Assembly (NCBI RefSeq): GCF_900156495.1
Contig: NZ_FTNT01000001.1
Location: forward strand, 1-64,000
From: Williamsia sterculiae
GTDB lineage: Bacteria > Actinomycetota > Actinomycetes > Mycobacteriales > Mycobacteriaceae
Direction: 5' to 3'
Length of the DNA: 64,000 nucleotides
Shown: one piece after another, positions 42,807 through 52,400 of the stretch
Position numbering within the stretch: the stretch's first letter is position 1
Layout: the number at the start of each line of letters is the position of its first letter
Position numbers and translations under genes: made by a program
Notes under the pieces: model-generated
Told to the model about the DNA's origin: nothing
Databases searched by the model: none
Seen by the model: only the letters and a program-made list of their open reading frames with translations

Positions 42807-44273
42807 ATGCCGGACCACACCAGGCGTTCCCGGCTGCTGCTGCCGGTGGTCCTGTCCGCGATCTTCATGTACGGATTCGACCTCAACGTGGTCAACGTCG
42901 CGATCCCGTCGGTGCAGGACGACCTGCACGCCGGTGATGCCGCGCTCGAGTTGGTGGTCGGGGGATACGCTTTCGCCTACGCGGCCGGCCTGATCACCGG
43001 CGGCAGGCTGGGCGACCTGCTCAGCTACCGCCGCATGTTTCTGCTGGGCATGACCGGATTCATCGTCGCCTCGGTGCTGTGCGGACTCGCGCGGAACCCC
43101 ACCGAGCTCGTCGTCGCGCGTCTACTGCAGGGTGCCGCCGCCGCGGTGATGGTGCCGCAGGTGTTGTCCCTGATCATGTCGTCGTTCGAACCCGACGAGC
43201 GCACCAAGGCGTTGGCGTGGTTCGGCGTCACCGCAGGCGTCAGCGGCGTGTTCGGGCAGGTCTTGGGTGGTTTGCTCATCTCCGCCGACATCTTCGGCTG
43301 GGGGTGGCGCGTCATCTTCTTCCTCAATCTGCCGGTCGGGTTGGTGGTGGTCGTCCTCGCTGCACGGGTCCTGTCCGACGCGACCCGCGGCCGCGAAACG
43401 GGTCTGGACCCGATCGGACTCGTCGGGATGACTGCTGCCCTATCGCTGGCGTTGGCGCCGTTGGCGTTTGGGCGCGAGCAAGGGTGGCCGGCGTGGACCT
43501 GGATCTGCCTGGTCGTCGCGGTCCCGGTGCTGGCCGTCGTCGTCGGTTATGAGCGTCGTCTCGCGGCGCGCGGTAGGGATCCGCTGATTGATCTCACCCT
43601 GTTCCGGCCGGTCACCAACGTCGCCCTGTTGGTCAACGTTGCGTTCATGGCCACGTTCACCAGCGGGATCTTCGCGCTCACATTGCTCTTCCAGCAGGGG
43701 TTGGGATTGAGCGCGATGCAGGCCGGGCTGTCGTTCGGGCCCATGGCCGTGTGCGGAGTCCTCGCCCCGATGGTGGGCAAGCGGCTGATCGCAGCCCACG
43801 GACACGCTCGCACCGTGCAGATCGGCTGCCTGGTCGATGCCATCGCCCTGCTGCTGCTGGCCGTCGCGCTCGACGTGTTCGGTGGACAGACTTCGCTTCC
43901 GTGGCTGATCACCGGGCTGGCGGTGCTGGGCGCAGGCAATACCCTCATCCTGCCCGCGGTCATCGGCGCCACGGTTGCGACCGTGCAACCGCACCAGGCG
44001 GGTGCGGCTTCGGGAACGCTGAACACCGTCCAGCAGTTCGCCGGTGCCGCCGGCCTGGCCACGATCGGCACCGCGTTCTTCACCCTTCTCGGTCCACATC
44101 CCGACCGAGATGACTACGCGGACGCCACGCAGGCGGTGGTATGGGTCGATCTCGCATTGGTCGCGGTCATGGCCGCGCTCACCGTGGTGCTCGCCCGCCC
44201 ACCCCGCACGAGGGGAACGACGTCCGAACAGCCCTTCTCCGACGAGGCATCAACATCTGAGTCAGTGCCCTGA
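42807..44273 (+). CDS. MFS transporter, DHA2 (14-segment) drug exporter type
   Basis: 488 residues with about 14 hydrophobic segments. Family marks: FDLNVVNVAIPSVQDDL in segment 1 (with acidic residue), GGRLGDLLSYRRMFLLG in the loop after segment 2, ARLLQGAAAAVMVPQ in segment 4 and the motif C region VSGVFGQVLGGLL. Proton-driven efflux of an unknown compound. ATG 42807 is about 7 nt after GGAGGG; ATG 42801 abuts it. Control by the divergent ArsR-type protein is likely. Confidence 0.88.
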   Translation: MPDHTRRSRLLLPVVLSAIFMYGFDLNVVNVAIPSVQDDLHAGDAALELVVGGYAFAYAAGLITGGRLGDLLSYRRMFLLGMTGFIVASVLCGLARNPTELVVARLLQGAAAAVMVPQVLSLIMSSFEPDERTKALAWFGVTAGVSGVFGQVLGGLLISADIFGWGWRVIFFLNLPVGLVVVVLAARVLSDATRGRETGLDPIGLVGMTAALSLALAPLAFGREQGWPAWTWICLVVAVPVLAVVVGYERRLAARGRDPLIDLTLFRPVTNVALLVNVAFMATFTSGIFALTLLFQQGLGLSAMQAGLSFGPMAVCGVLAPMVGKRLIAAHGHARTVQIGCLVDAIALLLLAVALDVFGGQTSLPWLITGLAVLGAGNTLILPAVIGATVATVQPHQAGAASGTLNTVQQFAGAAGLATIGTAFFTLLGPHPDRDDYADATQAVVWVDLALVAVMAALTVVLARPPRTRGTTSEQPFSDEASTSESVP

Positions 44274-44373
44274 CCTGGACTCTCATCCGCTGTCGCGGCG
44301 ATGACAGCCCATGACAGACAGACGTAAGCACGGATTCCTAGTGTCAGGACAACTCGATCGCTAGGAGACTGAC

Positions 44374-45837
44374 ATGACTCTCACCACCACTGCGCCGGAC
44401 ACTCCGTCGCGCACCTATTCATCACTCGCCGCGGCGTGGATCCCACTCGCCGCGCTGTGCTTGGCGTTCTTCGTCGAGATGGTCGACAACACGTTGCTGT
44501 CGATCGCGCTGCCGACGATCGGTCGCGACCTCGGCAGCGGCACCACCGGCCTGCAATGGGTCACCGGTGCCTACTCGCTGACCTTCGGCGGGCTGCTGCT
44601 CACCGCGGGATCGGTTGCCGACAGGTTCGGCCGACGCCGGGTCCTCATGGTCGGGCTGGGCGCGTTCGGCGCGCTGAGCCTCGCGGTTCTCGCGGTCACC
44701 AGCACCGGGGAACTGATCGCGCTGCGCGCCGCCCTCGGTGTCGCCGCCGCGGCGATGGCCCCCATCACCAACTCGCTCGTGTTCCGACTCTTCGACGACA
44801 AGACCCTCCGGATGCGCGCCATGACCGTGATGATCATCGTCGGCATGGCCGGTTTCGTGCTGGGTCCCATCCTCGGTGGCACCGCTCTGGCCCACGTCTC
44901 GTGGGAATGGCTGCTGGTGGTCAACGCGCCGATCGCCCTGATCGCCGGCATCGGCATCCGGTTCGGCGTGGCCGCCGACCACCGATCCGACCTCACCTCC
45001 GACCGGCTGGACCTCCCGGGCGCGGTGCTCAGCATCGCCACCATCGGCCTGGCCTGCTGGTCGCTGACCAGCGGTGTGGACCACGGGTGGTCGTCGGTAC
45101 TCACCGTCGGCTCGATCGTCGGTGCGGTGGTCGCGGGAGTGGCCTTCGTCTGGCACGAACGTCGCAGCGCCGCGCCGATGCTGGATCTGAAGCTGTTCAC
45201 CAGCGGCCCCGTCCGCGGCGCGGCCATCGCCCAGATGGGCACCTCGATCGCGATGGCCAGCGTGATGTTCGGTCTGATCCTGCACTTCCAATACGCCTAC
45301 GGCTGGAGCCCGGTGAAGGCCGGTCTGGCGAACCTCCCGATGATCGTGACCATGCTGCTCGCGTCGCCGATCTCGGAGTGGCTGGCCGCACGGTTCGGAC
45401 ACCGCGTGGCGTGCCTGGTCGGCGCGGCCTGCCTGGGCGGCTCACTCGCGGGTCTGGCGTGGGGAGTCGACCACGGTTACCTCGCCATCGCGATCTGCAT
45501 GGTGGTGATGACGATCGGCCTGCGCACCGTCATGACGATCTGTGCGGTCGCCCTGGTCGACGCCATGCCCGCCAACCGCACGTCGATCGGTACCGCACTC
45601 AACGACACCGCTCAGGAGGTCGGGACCAGCGTGGGGAACGCGGTGGTCGGCACGCTGATCGCCGCATTGGTCACCACCCAGCTGCCCGTCGGCGCGTGGA
45701 GCAGCAGCCTGATCGACTCCTTCTTCCACGGTGAGCGGATCACGTACGCCGTCCTCGCCGGGCTGGTCGGGGTGGTCGCGACGGTCGGTGCGCTCATGCT
45801 GACCAACTCGCGCAACACCGAGGAAGCCGCTGCCTGA
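44374..45837 (+). CDS. MFS transporter, DHA2 drug exporter type
   Basis: 487 residues, about 14 membrane segments. Segment 1 carries VEMVDNTLLSIALPTIG (motif D1), loop 2-3 SVADRFGRRRVLMVGLG (motif A), segment 5 AGFVLGPILGGTALAHVSWEW (motif C). Efflux substrate unknown. ATG 44374 preceded by TAGGAGA 6 nt upstream. A different subgroup from the exporter just upstream, so not a recent duplication. Repeated TGACAG elements occur in the 100-bp spacer before it, of unknown meaning. A strong terminator follows. Confidence 0.88.
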   Translation: MTLTTTAPDTPSRTYSSLAAAWIPLAALCLAFFVEMVDNTLLSIALPTIGRDLGSGTTGLQWVTGAYSLTFGGLLLTAGSVADRFGRRRVLMVGLGAFGALSLAVLAVTSTGELIALRAALGVAAAAMAPITNSLVFRLFDDKTLRMRAMTVMIIVGMAGFVLGPILGGTALAHVSWEWLLVVNAPIALIAGIGIRFGVAADHRSDLTSDRLDLPGAVLSIATIGLACWSLTSGVDHGWSSVLTVGSIVGAVVAGVAFVWHERRSAAPMLDLKLFTSGPVRGAAIAQMGTSIAMASVMFGLILHFQYAYGWSPVKAGLANLPMIVTMLLASPISEWLAARFGHRVACLVGAACLGGSLAGLAWGVDHGYLAIAICMVVMTIGLRTVMTICAVALVDAMPANRTSIGTALNDTAQEVGTSVGNAVVGTLIAALVTTQLPVGAWSSSLIDSFFHGERITYAVLAGLVGVVATVGALMLTNSRNTEEAAA

Positions 45838-45850
45838 GCATCGGCACCGT

Positions 45851-45880
45851 CACCCGGGGGCAGAGTACTGCCCCCGGGTG
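45851..45880. terminator. Perfect 13-bp hairpin terminator after the MFS gene
   Basis: Arms 45851-45863 and 45868-45880 are exact reverse complements (CACCCGGGGGCAG and its complement) with loop AGTA, 13 nt after the MFS stop. It lies just before the SDR promoter and separates the two transcription units. Confidence 0.72.
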
Positions 45881-45896
45881 ACGCGTTGATCGGGGC

Positions 45897-45927
45897 TTGC
45901 GTTGGAGCGCGCTCGAAGTCCTAGCGT
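45897..45927 (+). promoter_or_regulatory. MerR-type promoter with 19-bp spacer and palindromic operator
   Basis: TTGCGT (45897-45902) and TAGCGT (45922-45927) are separated by 19 nt, the over-long spacing that MerR activators correct by twisting DNA. The spacer is centred on the palindrome GAGCGCGCTC (45907-45916) with flanking TTG/GAA partial symmetry. The predicted start of transcription falls at the SDR ATG (45935), so the mRNA would be leaderless. Confidence 0.7.
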
Positions 45928-45934
45928 CGCGGTC

Positions 45935-46813
45935 ATGACCACAGCAGAGCACGACAACCCGTTCACCTGGATCGTCACCGGCGCCACCCGAGGTTTCGGC
46001 CGGTCCATCGTCGAGACCGCGCTGGGGAGAGGTGACGCCGTGGTCGCGGCGGTGCGTCGTCCCGCGGCCATGGACGACCTCGCCGAGCAGTTCGCTGATC
46101 TCCTCGCGGTCGTCGAGTTCGACGCCCTGCACATCGACGGTGTTCCCGCGGTCGTGGACGCCGCCCTGGATCGGTTCGGTCGAATCGACGCCCTGATCAA
46201 CAACGCCGGACGCGGGTATGTGGGTGCGGCCGAGGAGATCCCGGACGCACAGCTACGGGAGTCGTTGGCGCTGCACCTCTTCACACCTGCGGAGTTGGTC
46301 CGGGCGGTCCTCCCGCACATGCGTGCGCGGCGTAGCGGGACCATCGTGCAGATGAGCAGCCAGGGTGGCCGCCTGTCGTTCGGTGGCGTCGGGACCTACA
46401 GCGCGGGCAAGTTCGCGCTCGAGGGGTGGTCGGAGGCGCTCGCGTGGGAGATCGCGTCGTTCGGTGTCCGGGTGATGATCGTCGAGCCGTCGCGGTTCCG
46501 CACGGCGTTCAACGAGTCGGATGTGCTGTCGGTGGCGGAGTCGTCGGAGATCTACGCCGACGTCCTCGCCGCGGTCCGCGCCGACATGCTCGGTGCCGAC
46601 GGTGTGCAGGAAGGCGATCCCGATCGGGCCGCAGCGATCATCGTCGATCTGGTCCACGGCGATCATGTCCCGCTACGGCTACCGTTGGGTGCGGAGGCAG
46701 TACAGCGCCTCGGCTTCGCCTACAGCGGTGCAGCGGCCGACCTCGATCGATGGGCGGATACGGCACGAGACGCCGACTTCCCCGGCGTGGCCGCGTCCGT
46801 GCGACCGGTGTGA
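45935..46813 (+). CDS. SDR-family oxidoreductase controlled by MerR
   Basis: 292 residues, classical SDR. TGATRGFG cofactor site, NNAG (ALINNAGRGYVG), catalytic Ser in IVQMSSQGG and YxxxK (YSAGKFALEG). Long C-terminal part (RFRTAFNES onward) as in the subgroup often annotated as oxidoreductases of retinol-dehydrogenase type. Substrate unknown. ATG 45935 coincides with the predicted transcript start of the MerR-type promoter. merR follows 10 bp later in the same operon. Confidence 0.87.
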   Translation: MTTAEHDNPFTWIVTGATRGFGRSIVETALGRGDAVVAAVRRPAAMDDLAEQFADLLAVVEFDALHIDGVPAVVDAALDRFGRIDALINNAGRGYVGAAEEIPDAQLRESLALHLFTPAELVRAVLPHMRARRSGTIVQMSSQGGRLSFGGVGTYSAGKFALEGWSEALAWEIASFGVRVMIVEPSRFRTAFNESDVLSVAESSEIYADVLAAVRADMLGADGVQEGDPDRAAAIIVDLVHGDHVPLRLPLGAEAVQRLGFAYSGAAADLDRWADTARDADFPGVAASVRPV

Positions 46814-46823
46814 GGAGGGCTAG

Positions 46824-47309
46824 ATGGCCATCGACGAGCTGATGACCCGTGCACTCGCCGCGATTCCCGATCTGGACGGCCCGATATCGGTGGAGGCGAT
46901 TCATCGACTCGTCGACGCCGACGACGACCTGGACGACGGCCCGTGGACGATCGCCGAGACCGCGGAACTGCTCGACGTGTCCGCACATTCGCTGCGCTAC
47001 TACGAACGTCTCGGGTTGGTCGAGGTCGGCCGTGACTCGCTCGGACATCGGAGTTATGACCGGGAGGCCCTGCGCCGCCTGGTGTTCCTGACCCGGATGA
47101 GGCTGTCCGGGATGCCGATGCGTGATCTGCAGCATTACGTGGAACTCGTGGACGTCGGTGAGACGACCGTGCCGGAACGATTGGACATGCTGCTCGAGCA
47201 CCGCGACACGATCCGTCGCCAACTGCGGGAGCTGACGCTGTCGCTGGCGGCGACGGAGTACAAGATCGCCACCTATGGGGGACACACCGGAGACGTGCCC
47301 GGGATCTGA
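46824..47309 (+). CDS. MerR-family transcriptional regulator
   Basis: 161 residues. An N-terminal extension of about 45 acidic residues precedes the MerR HTH (TIAETAELLDVSAHSLRYYERLGLVEVGRDSLGHRSY), then a dimerisation helix (ELTLSLAATEYKI). No metal-binding Cys in the C-terminus, so it senses something other than thiophilic metals. Most likely activates the SDR-merR operon through the 19-bp-spacer promoter at 45897-45927. ATG 46824. Confidence 0.86.
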   Translation: MAIDELMTRALAAIPDLDGPISVEAIHRLVDADDDLDDGPWTIAETAELLDVSAHSLRYYERLGLVEVGRDSLGHRSYDREALRRLVFLTRMRLSGMPMRDLQHYVELVDVGETTVPERLDMLLEHRDTIRRQLRELTLSLAATEYKIATYGGHTGDVPGI

Positions 47310-47338
47310 GGGTCGGGATCTGAGGGTCGGGATCTGAG
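47300..47338 (+). repeat. 14-bp tandem repeat covering the merR stop
   Basis: The unit GGTCGGGATCTGAG occurs at 47311-47324 and 47325-47338, with a partial copy (last 11 nt) at 47300-47310 that contains the merR stop. Each copy carries a TGA, so all three frames are stopped within the array. Probably a replication-slippage product; no function is evident. Confidence 0.75.
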
Positions 47339-47386
47339 TAATAGCACGCATCCGCCGGCCGCGTCGCGACGGCAGGATCCTCACCT

Positions 47387-49423
47387 ATGACTCATCACGG
47401 ATCTGCAGACCCCGCACCCGGTGACGCCGCCGACCGGGCGGTCGTCGCCCGGCTCGCAGGCGAGTTCGCCGCCCTCTCCGAACGGCTGGCCGCGGCGTCG
47501 GCCGACCTGACCGTCCTCGACCGCGTCCTGGAGCATGTCGGCGCCACCGCTCCGGCCGGTGACCCACCTGTCAGGCGGGCCGCGTCGCCGATGCCGCCCC
47601 AGCCCTCAGCTGCGCCGCCGCCGTGGCCGGCCCCCCCGATGCCGTGGTCGCCACCACCCGCCGGCCGGGCTCCCCAGGGTCCGGCGGGTGCGCACACGGC
47701 GTGGCAGGGATCGGTGCCCCCGGGCGCGGTGGGCCCACAGCCGATGGCCTGGCGACCGGCGCCGTCACCCTCGGCGATCGCCGGTGGACCTCGGCCCACG
47801 GCGGGGCCGTACGGACCGCCGCACCGCGCGCCGATGCCGCCCCATCCACCCAAGACGTCGTTCCGCGATCGGTTGCGCGACGGCAGGTTCGTCGGGAAGG
47901 CGTTGGCCGTGGTGGGCGTGGGAGTCACCCTCGTCGGGGTGGTGCTGCTGCTGGTCCTCGCCGCACAGGCGGGCATCCTGCGTCCGGAGGTACGGGTGTC
48001 CGGCGGACTGGTCTTGGCTGCGGCGCTCCTCGCCGCGGGCATCCGTCTGCACGGGCGGGCCGGAGGCCGGATCGGGGCCATCGCGCTGTCGGCCACCGGA
48101 ATGGCGACCGCTTACCTCGACGTCGTCGCCGCCACCAGGATCTACGACTGGTTGCCGGGGTGGGGTGGTCTGCTCGCGTCCGCCGCGGTCGCCGCCGCCG
48201 GGTTGACCCTGGCCCGCCGGTGGGACTCCGAACACCTCGGCCTGCTGGTGCTGGTGCCGCTGATCGTCCTCGCCCCGGTGCTGACCGCCGGGATCAATCT
48301 GCCCGCCGTGACCTTCCTGCTCGTGCTGGCCGCGGCGTCGCTGCCGGCGCAGCTCGGTCGGGACTGGATCTTCCTGCACATCGCCCGGATCGTCGCGGCC
48401 ACCGCACCGTTGGCCATCGTCCTGGTCGCCGATGCCTCCGGGGACACGTGGACCGTCGCCGCGGCGTGCGCGACGGCGGCCCTGCTGGCCGTGGTGTCCG
48501 CGGTGGTGCTGATGCCCGAGACCCGGCGACGCGTCACGCTGGCGCTGGCGACCGTCGCGGGGACGCTGCCGTTGCTCGCGTCCGCACTGGTGGTGGACCG
48601 ATATGTCGCGGCGGGGATGGACGTGGTGCTCGCGATCCTGCTGCTCGGGGTGGTGTTGATCGCCCAGCGGCTCGGGGAGACCACGGTCACCGGGATGACC
48701 GAACCGGTGCGCCAGATCTTCATCGTGCTGGCCGCGACGTCGGTGCTGCTCGCCACCGTTGCGGCCTGTGACGGCCAGGTGCTGACCGTGGTGGTGGCGG
48801 CCCTCGCGACAGTGCTGGCGGTCGCGGGTCGTCATCAGTTGTTCGCGCGGTTGGTGGCCGTCGGGTTCGCGATGATCGGCGGATTGGCGTTCCTCGCGCA
48901 GACCCCGCTCGACCACCTCATCGTGGCGGTGGACACCTCGGCCGGGGATGCCGCCACCACAGCGATCGCGGCCCTGCTGATCGGCGCGAGCGCGGTGGTC
49001 ATCGCCTGGACCTGGTCGCGGGCCGAGGACACCGACGTGGAGATCCGACGGCTGCTGTGGGTGGCCGCCGGACTGGTCTGCGGATACGCACTGACGGCCT
49101 TCACGGTGACCGTCGGGGTCGCGACGGGTGGCACCGGTGGCGGCTTCCTCGCCGGTCACATGGCCGCGACGATCTGTGGCATCACTGCCGCGGCCGGCCT
49201 GCTGTGGGCGTCGCGTCGTCGGACGGCCGAACGACCGCTGCTGGTGGGTGCCGGGCTGACCGTGGCCGCGGCCGCGGTGGCCAAGCTCTTCCTGTTCGAC
49301 CTCGCGACCCTCGACGGGATGTTCCGGGTCGTCGCGTTCATCGTCGTCGGGCTCATCCTGCTCGGCGTCGGCTCGGGTTATGCCCGGACGTTGATGACCG
49401 ACGATCGCGTCACCGGCGCCTGA
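47387..49423 (+). CDS. DUF2339-type large polytopic membrane protein
   Basis: 678 residues. The first 165 are soluble: an Ala-rich helix with a possible short coiled coil (LAGEFAALSERLAAASADLTVLDRVLEHV) and a Pro/Ala-rich linker, ending in FRDRLRDGRFVGKALAVVGVG. About 18 hydrophobic segments follow to the C-terminus. This layout (coiled coil, linker, many membrane helices) fits the DUF2339 family. Function unknown; a lipid or polysaccharide transport role is only a guess. ATG 47387. Convergent with mmpL3 across a 41-bp gap that holds a hairpin. Confidence 0.78.
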   Translation: MTHHGSADPAPGDAADRAVVARLAGEFAALSERLAAASADLTVLDRVLEHVGATAPAGDPPVRRAASPMPPQPSAAPPPWPAPPMPWSPPPAGRAPQGPAGAHTAWQGSVPPGAVGPQPMAWRPAPSPSAIAGGPRPTAGPYGPPHRAPMPPHPPKTSFRDRLRDGRFVGKALAVVGVGVTLVGVVLLLVLAAQAGILRPEVRVSGGLVLAAALLAAGIRLHGRAGGRIGAIALSATGMATAYLDVVAATRIYDWLPGWGGLLASAAVAAAGLTLARRWDSEHLGLLVLVPLIVLAPVLTAGINLPAVTFLLVLAAASLPAQLGRDWIFLHIARIVAATAPLAIVLVADASGDTWTVAAACATAALLAVVSAVVLMPETRRRVTLALATVAGTLPLLASALVVDRYVAAGMDVVLAILLLGVVLIAQRLGETTVTGMTEPVRQIFIVLAATSVLLATVAACDGQVLTVVVAALATVLAVAGRHQLFARLVAVGFAMIGGLAFLAQTPLDHLIVAVDTSAGDAATTAIAALLIGASAVVIAWTWSRAEDTDVEIRRLLWVAAGLVCGYALTAFTVTVGVATGGTGGGFLAGHMAATICGITAAAGLLWASRRRTAERPLLVGAGLTVAAAAVAKLFLFDLATLDGMFRVVAFIVVGLILLGVGSGYARTLMTDDRVTGA

Positions 49424-49437
49424 CCCCGTCACCGACC

Positions 49438-49466
49438 GACCCGGCGTTCTCCGCGAACGTCGGGTC
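49438..49466. terminator. Shared terminator between DUF2339 gene and mmpL3
   Basis: GACCCGGCGTTC (49438-49449) and GAACGTCGGGTC (49455-49466) pair over 12 positions with one G-T pair and a 5-nt loop. The mmpL3 stop at 49465-49467 overlaps its right edge. Convergent genes share it. Confidence 0.6.
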
Positions 49467-52400
49467 AGTCGTCTCGGGTGCCGCGGCGCAACAGATCACG
49501 GACGCTGATCTGCTTGCTGTCACCACGGTCGTGCCGCCGACCGGTGTTGCCGTCGTCGGCCACCGGCTGTTCGGCACCGCGGGGGTCGCCGCTGCGACGG
49601 TCGGCGTCCCGAGGCGCGGTGCCACCGCGGCCATCCGACGACCGCGGTCGTGGACTCAGGTCGGGACCATCCGCTTCGTCGCTCAGGTCGGTGACAGGCG
49701 CCCGACGCGGGGGCCGGACGCCCTGGTCGGGTGCCTGCGGTCGTGGTCGCGGACCGGACGGACGTTCCGTCCGCCCCGACTGCGCGCGGTCGGCCGCATC
49801 CGCCTGCGCCAGTCGGATGCCGCTGTCTCCCAGACTCCATCCCCCGGTGTCGGGCCGCGACTCGCGGGGCAGCCGACGACCCGAACCGGTGTCGTCGGGG
49901 CGTCTGGTCTGCGGACGGCGTTGCCATGGCCCGCTCGTGCCGGGTGTTTGTTGCGTCCGCTCGGCCACGCCGTCGATGTCCGGACGGGGTGTGAACGGAC
50001 GCGGTCCGTTCGGTCCCGGCGGGCGGGTACCGTCACCCCGGACGGGCTGGGCCCGACGCGGGGCGCGACCCTCACCCGACGACGTGGCACCGTCGTGGCC
50101 ACCCCACGGCACGCCGCGCTGCTCTTCTCCGGTCGGGATCCGGCTCGGCTCGGCTCGGCGTTCGGTGGTGTACACCGGCCCCGACGGTCGGCCGGCGCTC
50201 GGAGACTCGGTGCGGTCACCACGTCGGGCCTGCGCGGCCGGAACCCGCCCCTCTGCAGACCCGACGGCCGTGGCAGCCCCGACTGCCGTGGCTGACGATG
50301 CCGCCGCCGCGCCGAACGCCGACGTCGGGGCCTCGGCGACCAGTCGTCCCGCGCTGACCTTCGCCGGCGCACCGCCGTGTTTGCGCGACGGCTCGTCGTC
50401 GAGCACCGTCTCACCGAGGCCGATCTTGCGCTGCAGCACCTTCATCCAGTGCGGAGCCCACCAGCAGTCGTCTCCCAGCAAGCGCATCACCGCGGGCACC
50501 AGCAGCATGCGGATGATGGTGGCGTCGAGGATCAGCGCGGCGATCATGCCGTAGGCGATGTACTTCATCATCACGATCTCGGAGAGGCCGAAGGCGCCCG
50601 TGACCACCACCAGGATCGCGGCGGCGGCGGTGATGATGCGCCCGGTCTGCGCGGTGCCGCTGCGCACGGCCTCGGTGGTGGTCGCCCCCTTCTGTCTGGC
50701 CTCGACCATCCGGGAGAGCAGGAACACCTCGTAGTCGGTGGACAGACCGAAGACGATGCAGATGATCAGCACCAGCACCGCCGACATCAGTGGACCGGGG
50801 GTGAAGTTCGCGATCCCGGACCCGTGACCGTCGATGAAGATCCAGGTCAGGATGCCCAGTGTGGATCCGAGACCCAGCGCCGACATCAGCGCGGCCTTGA
50901 TCGGCAGCACCAGCGACCCGAAGGCCAGGAACATCAGCAATCCGGTCACCAGCAGCAACATCACCACCATCAACGGCAGCTCGTCGAGCAGCGCGTCGAT
51001 CGAGTCCTGGGTGAGCGTCGGGGTGCCGGTGACGTACATCGTCAACCCGTGCGTGTCGATGCCGCGCAACGCCTTGATCGCGTCGGGTGCGGTGTCGCGG
51101 TCGATCAGCCCCGCCGACATCTGCACGGCGTCCTCGGTGGTGGAGTCGGTACTGAACTGCTTGGTGAAACCGGGGATCTTGTTGGCCTCGGTCTCGATCT
51201 GCTGGACGGCGTCGTTGGCGTCGGTGCTGTTGGCGTCACGCTTGACGACGAGTTTGATGTCCTCGGTGCGCTCGGTGGGGAAGTACCTGTCGAAGTGCTC
51301 CTGGGCCACCCGCGTCGTGTTGTCCGGTGGGAGATATTTCTCGGTGATGCCGCCGAACTTGATGTTCGCGAACGGCAGGGTCAGCGCCAGCAACAGCAGG
51401 GCCGTGGGGATCGCGACCTTCATCGGGTGCCGCATGACGAATCCGGCGAGGCGTCCCCAGAACCCCCGTTCCACCTGTTCGCGGGTCTTGTTCTGACGGA
51501 GGAACCGGCGTAGACCCAGCCCCCACATGTCGATCCGCGGGCCCAGTACACCCAGTATCGCCGGTAGCACGGTGATCGACAGGATGGCCGCCAGCGACAC
51601 CGACGCCAGCGCGCCGTAGGACACCGACTTGAGGAAACCCTGCGGGAAGATCAACAGACAGGCCAGCGCCGCGACGATGATCGACGCGGAGAAGACGACC
51701 GTCTGTCCGGCGGTCATCACCGTCCGTCTGACCGCATCACCGGTGGCGTACCCCTCGGCTATCTCCTCCCGGAAACGGCTGACGATGAACAGCCCGTAGT
51801 CGATGGCGATGCCCAGTCCGATCAGCGTCACCACCGGTTGGGCGAACACGTTGACCTCGGTGGCCCGGGCCAGAGCGGTCATGATGCCCAACGACCCCGC
51901 GATGGTCAGACCGCCGATCAGCACCGGGAGGATGGCGGCGACCACCCCGCCGAACACGAAGAACAGCATGATCGCGACCAGCGGCAGGGCGATCAGCTCG
52001 GCGCGGTGGACGTCCGCGTCCATGCCGTTGGCCAACGCATCGGCGATGGGCTGTAGACCCGCGAACTCGACGGTGGCGCCCTGGAGGTCGTAATTCTTGG
52101 GTACGTCGTCGAGGAACGGGGCGACCTTCTTGTAGTTGTTCAGGATCGACGTGTCGTCGTCACCCTTGATACCGATCGACACGAACGCGTGTTGCTTCGA
52201 GGCGTCGAACAGCCGTTCGCGAACCTGGGTCTGGATGACCGCGCTCGTGGTGCTGTACGGGTCGATGATCCCGGGGTCCTGCGCGTTGACGACGTCGGGG
52301 TGGGCGGCCTGCAGGTCGGTGACGATCTTCTCGATCCGTGCCCCGAAGGCCGGGTCGTCGACCTTGGTTCCCTGCGGGGCCGTGACGAGCATGATGAGGT

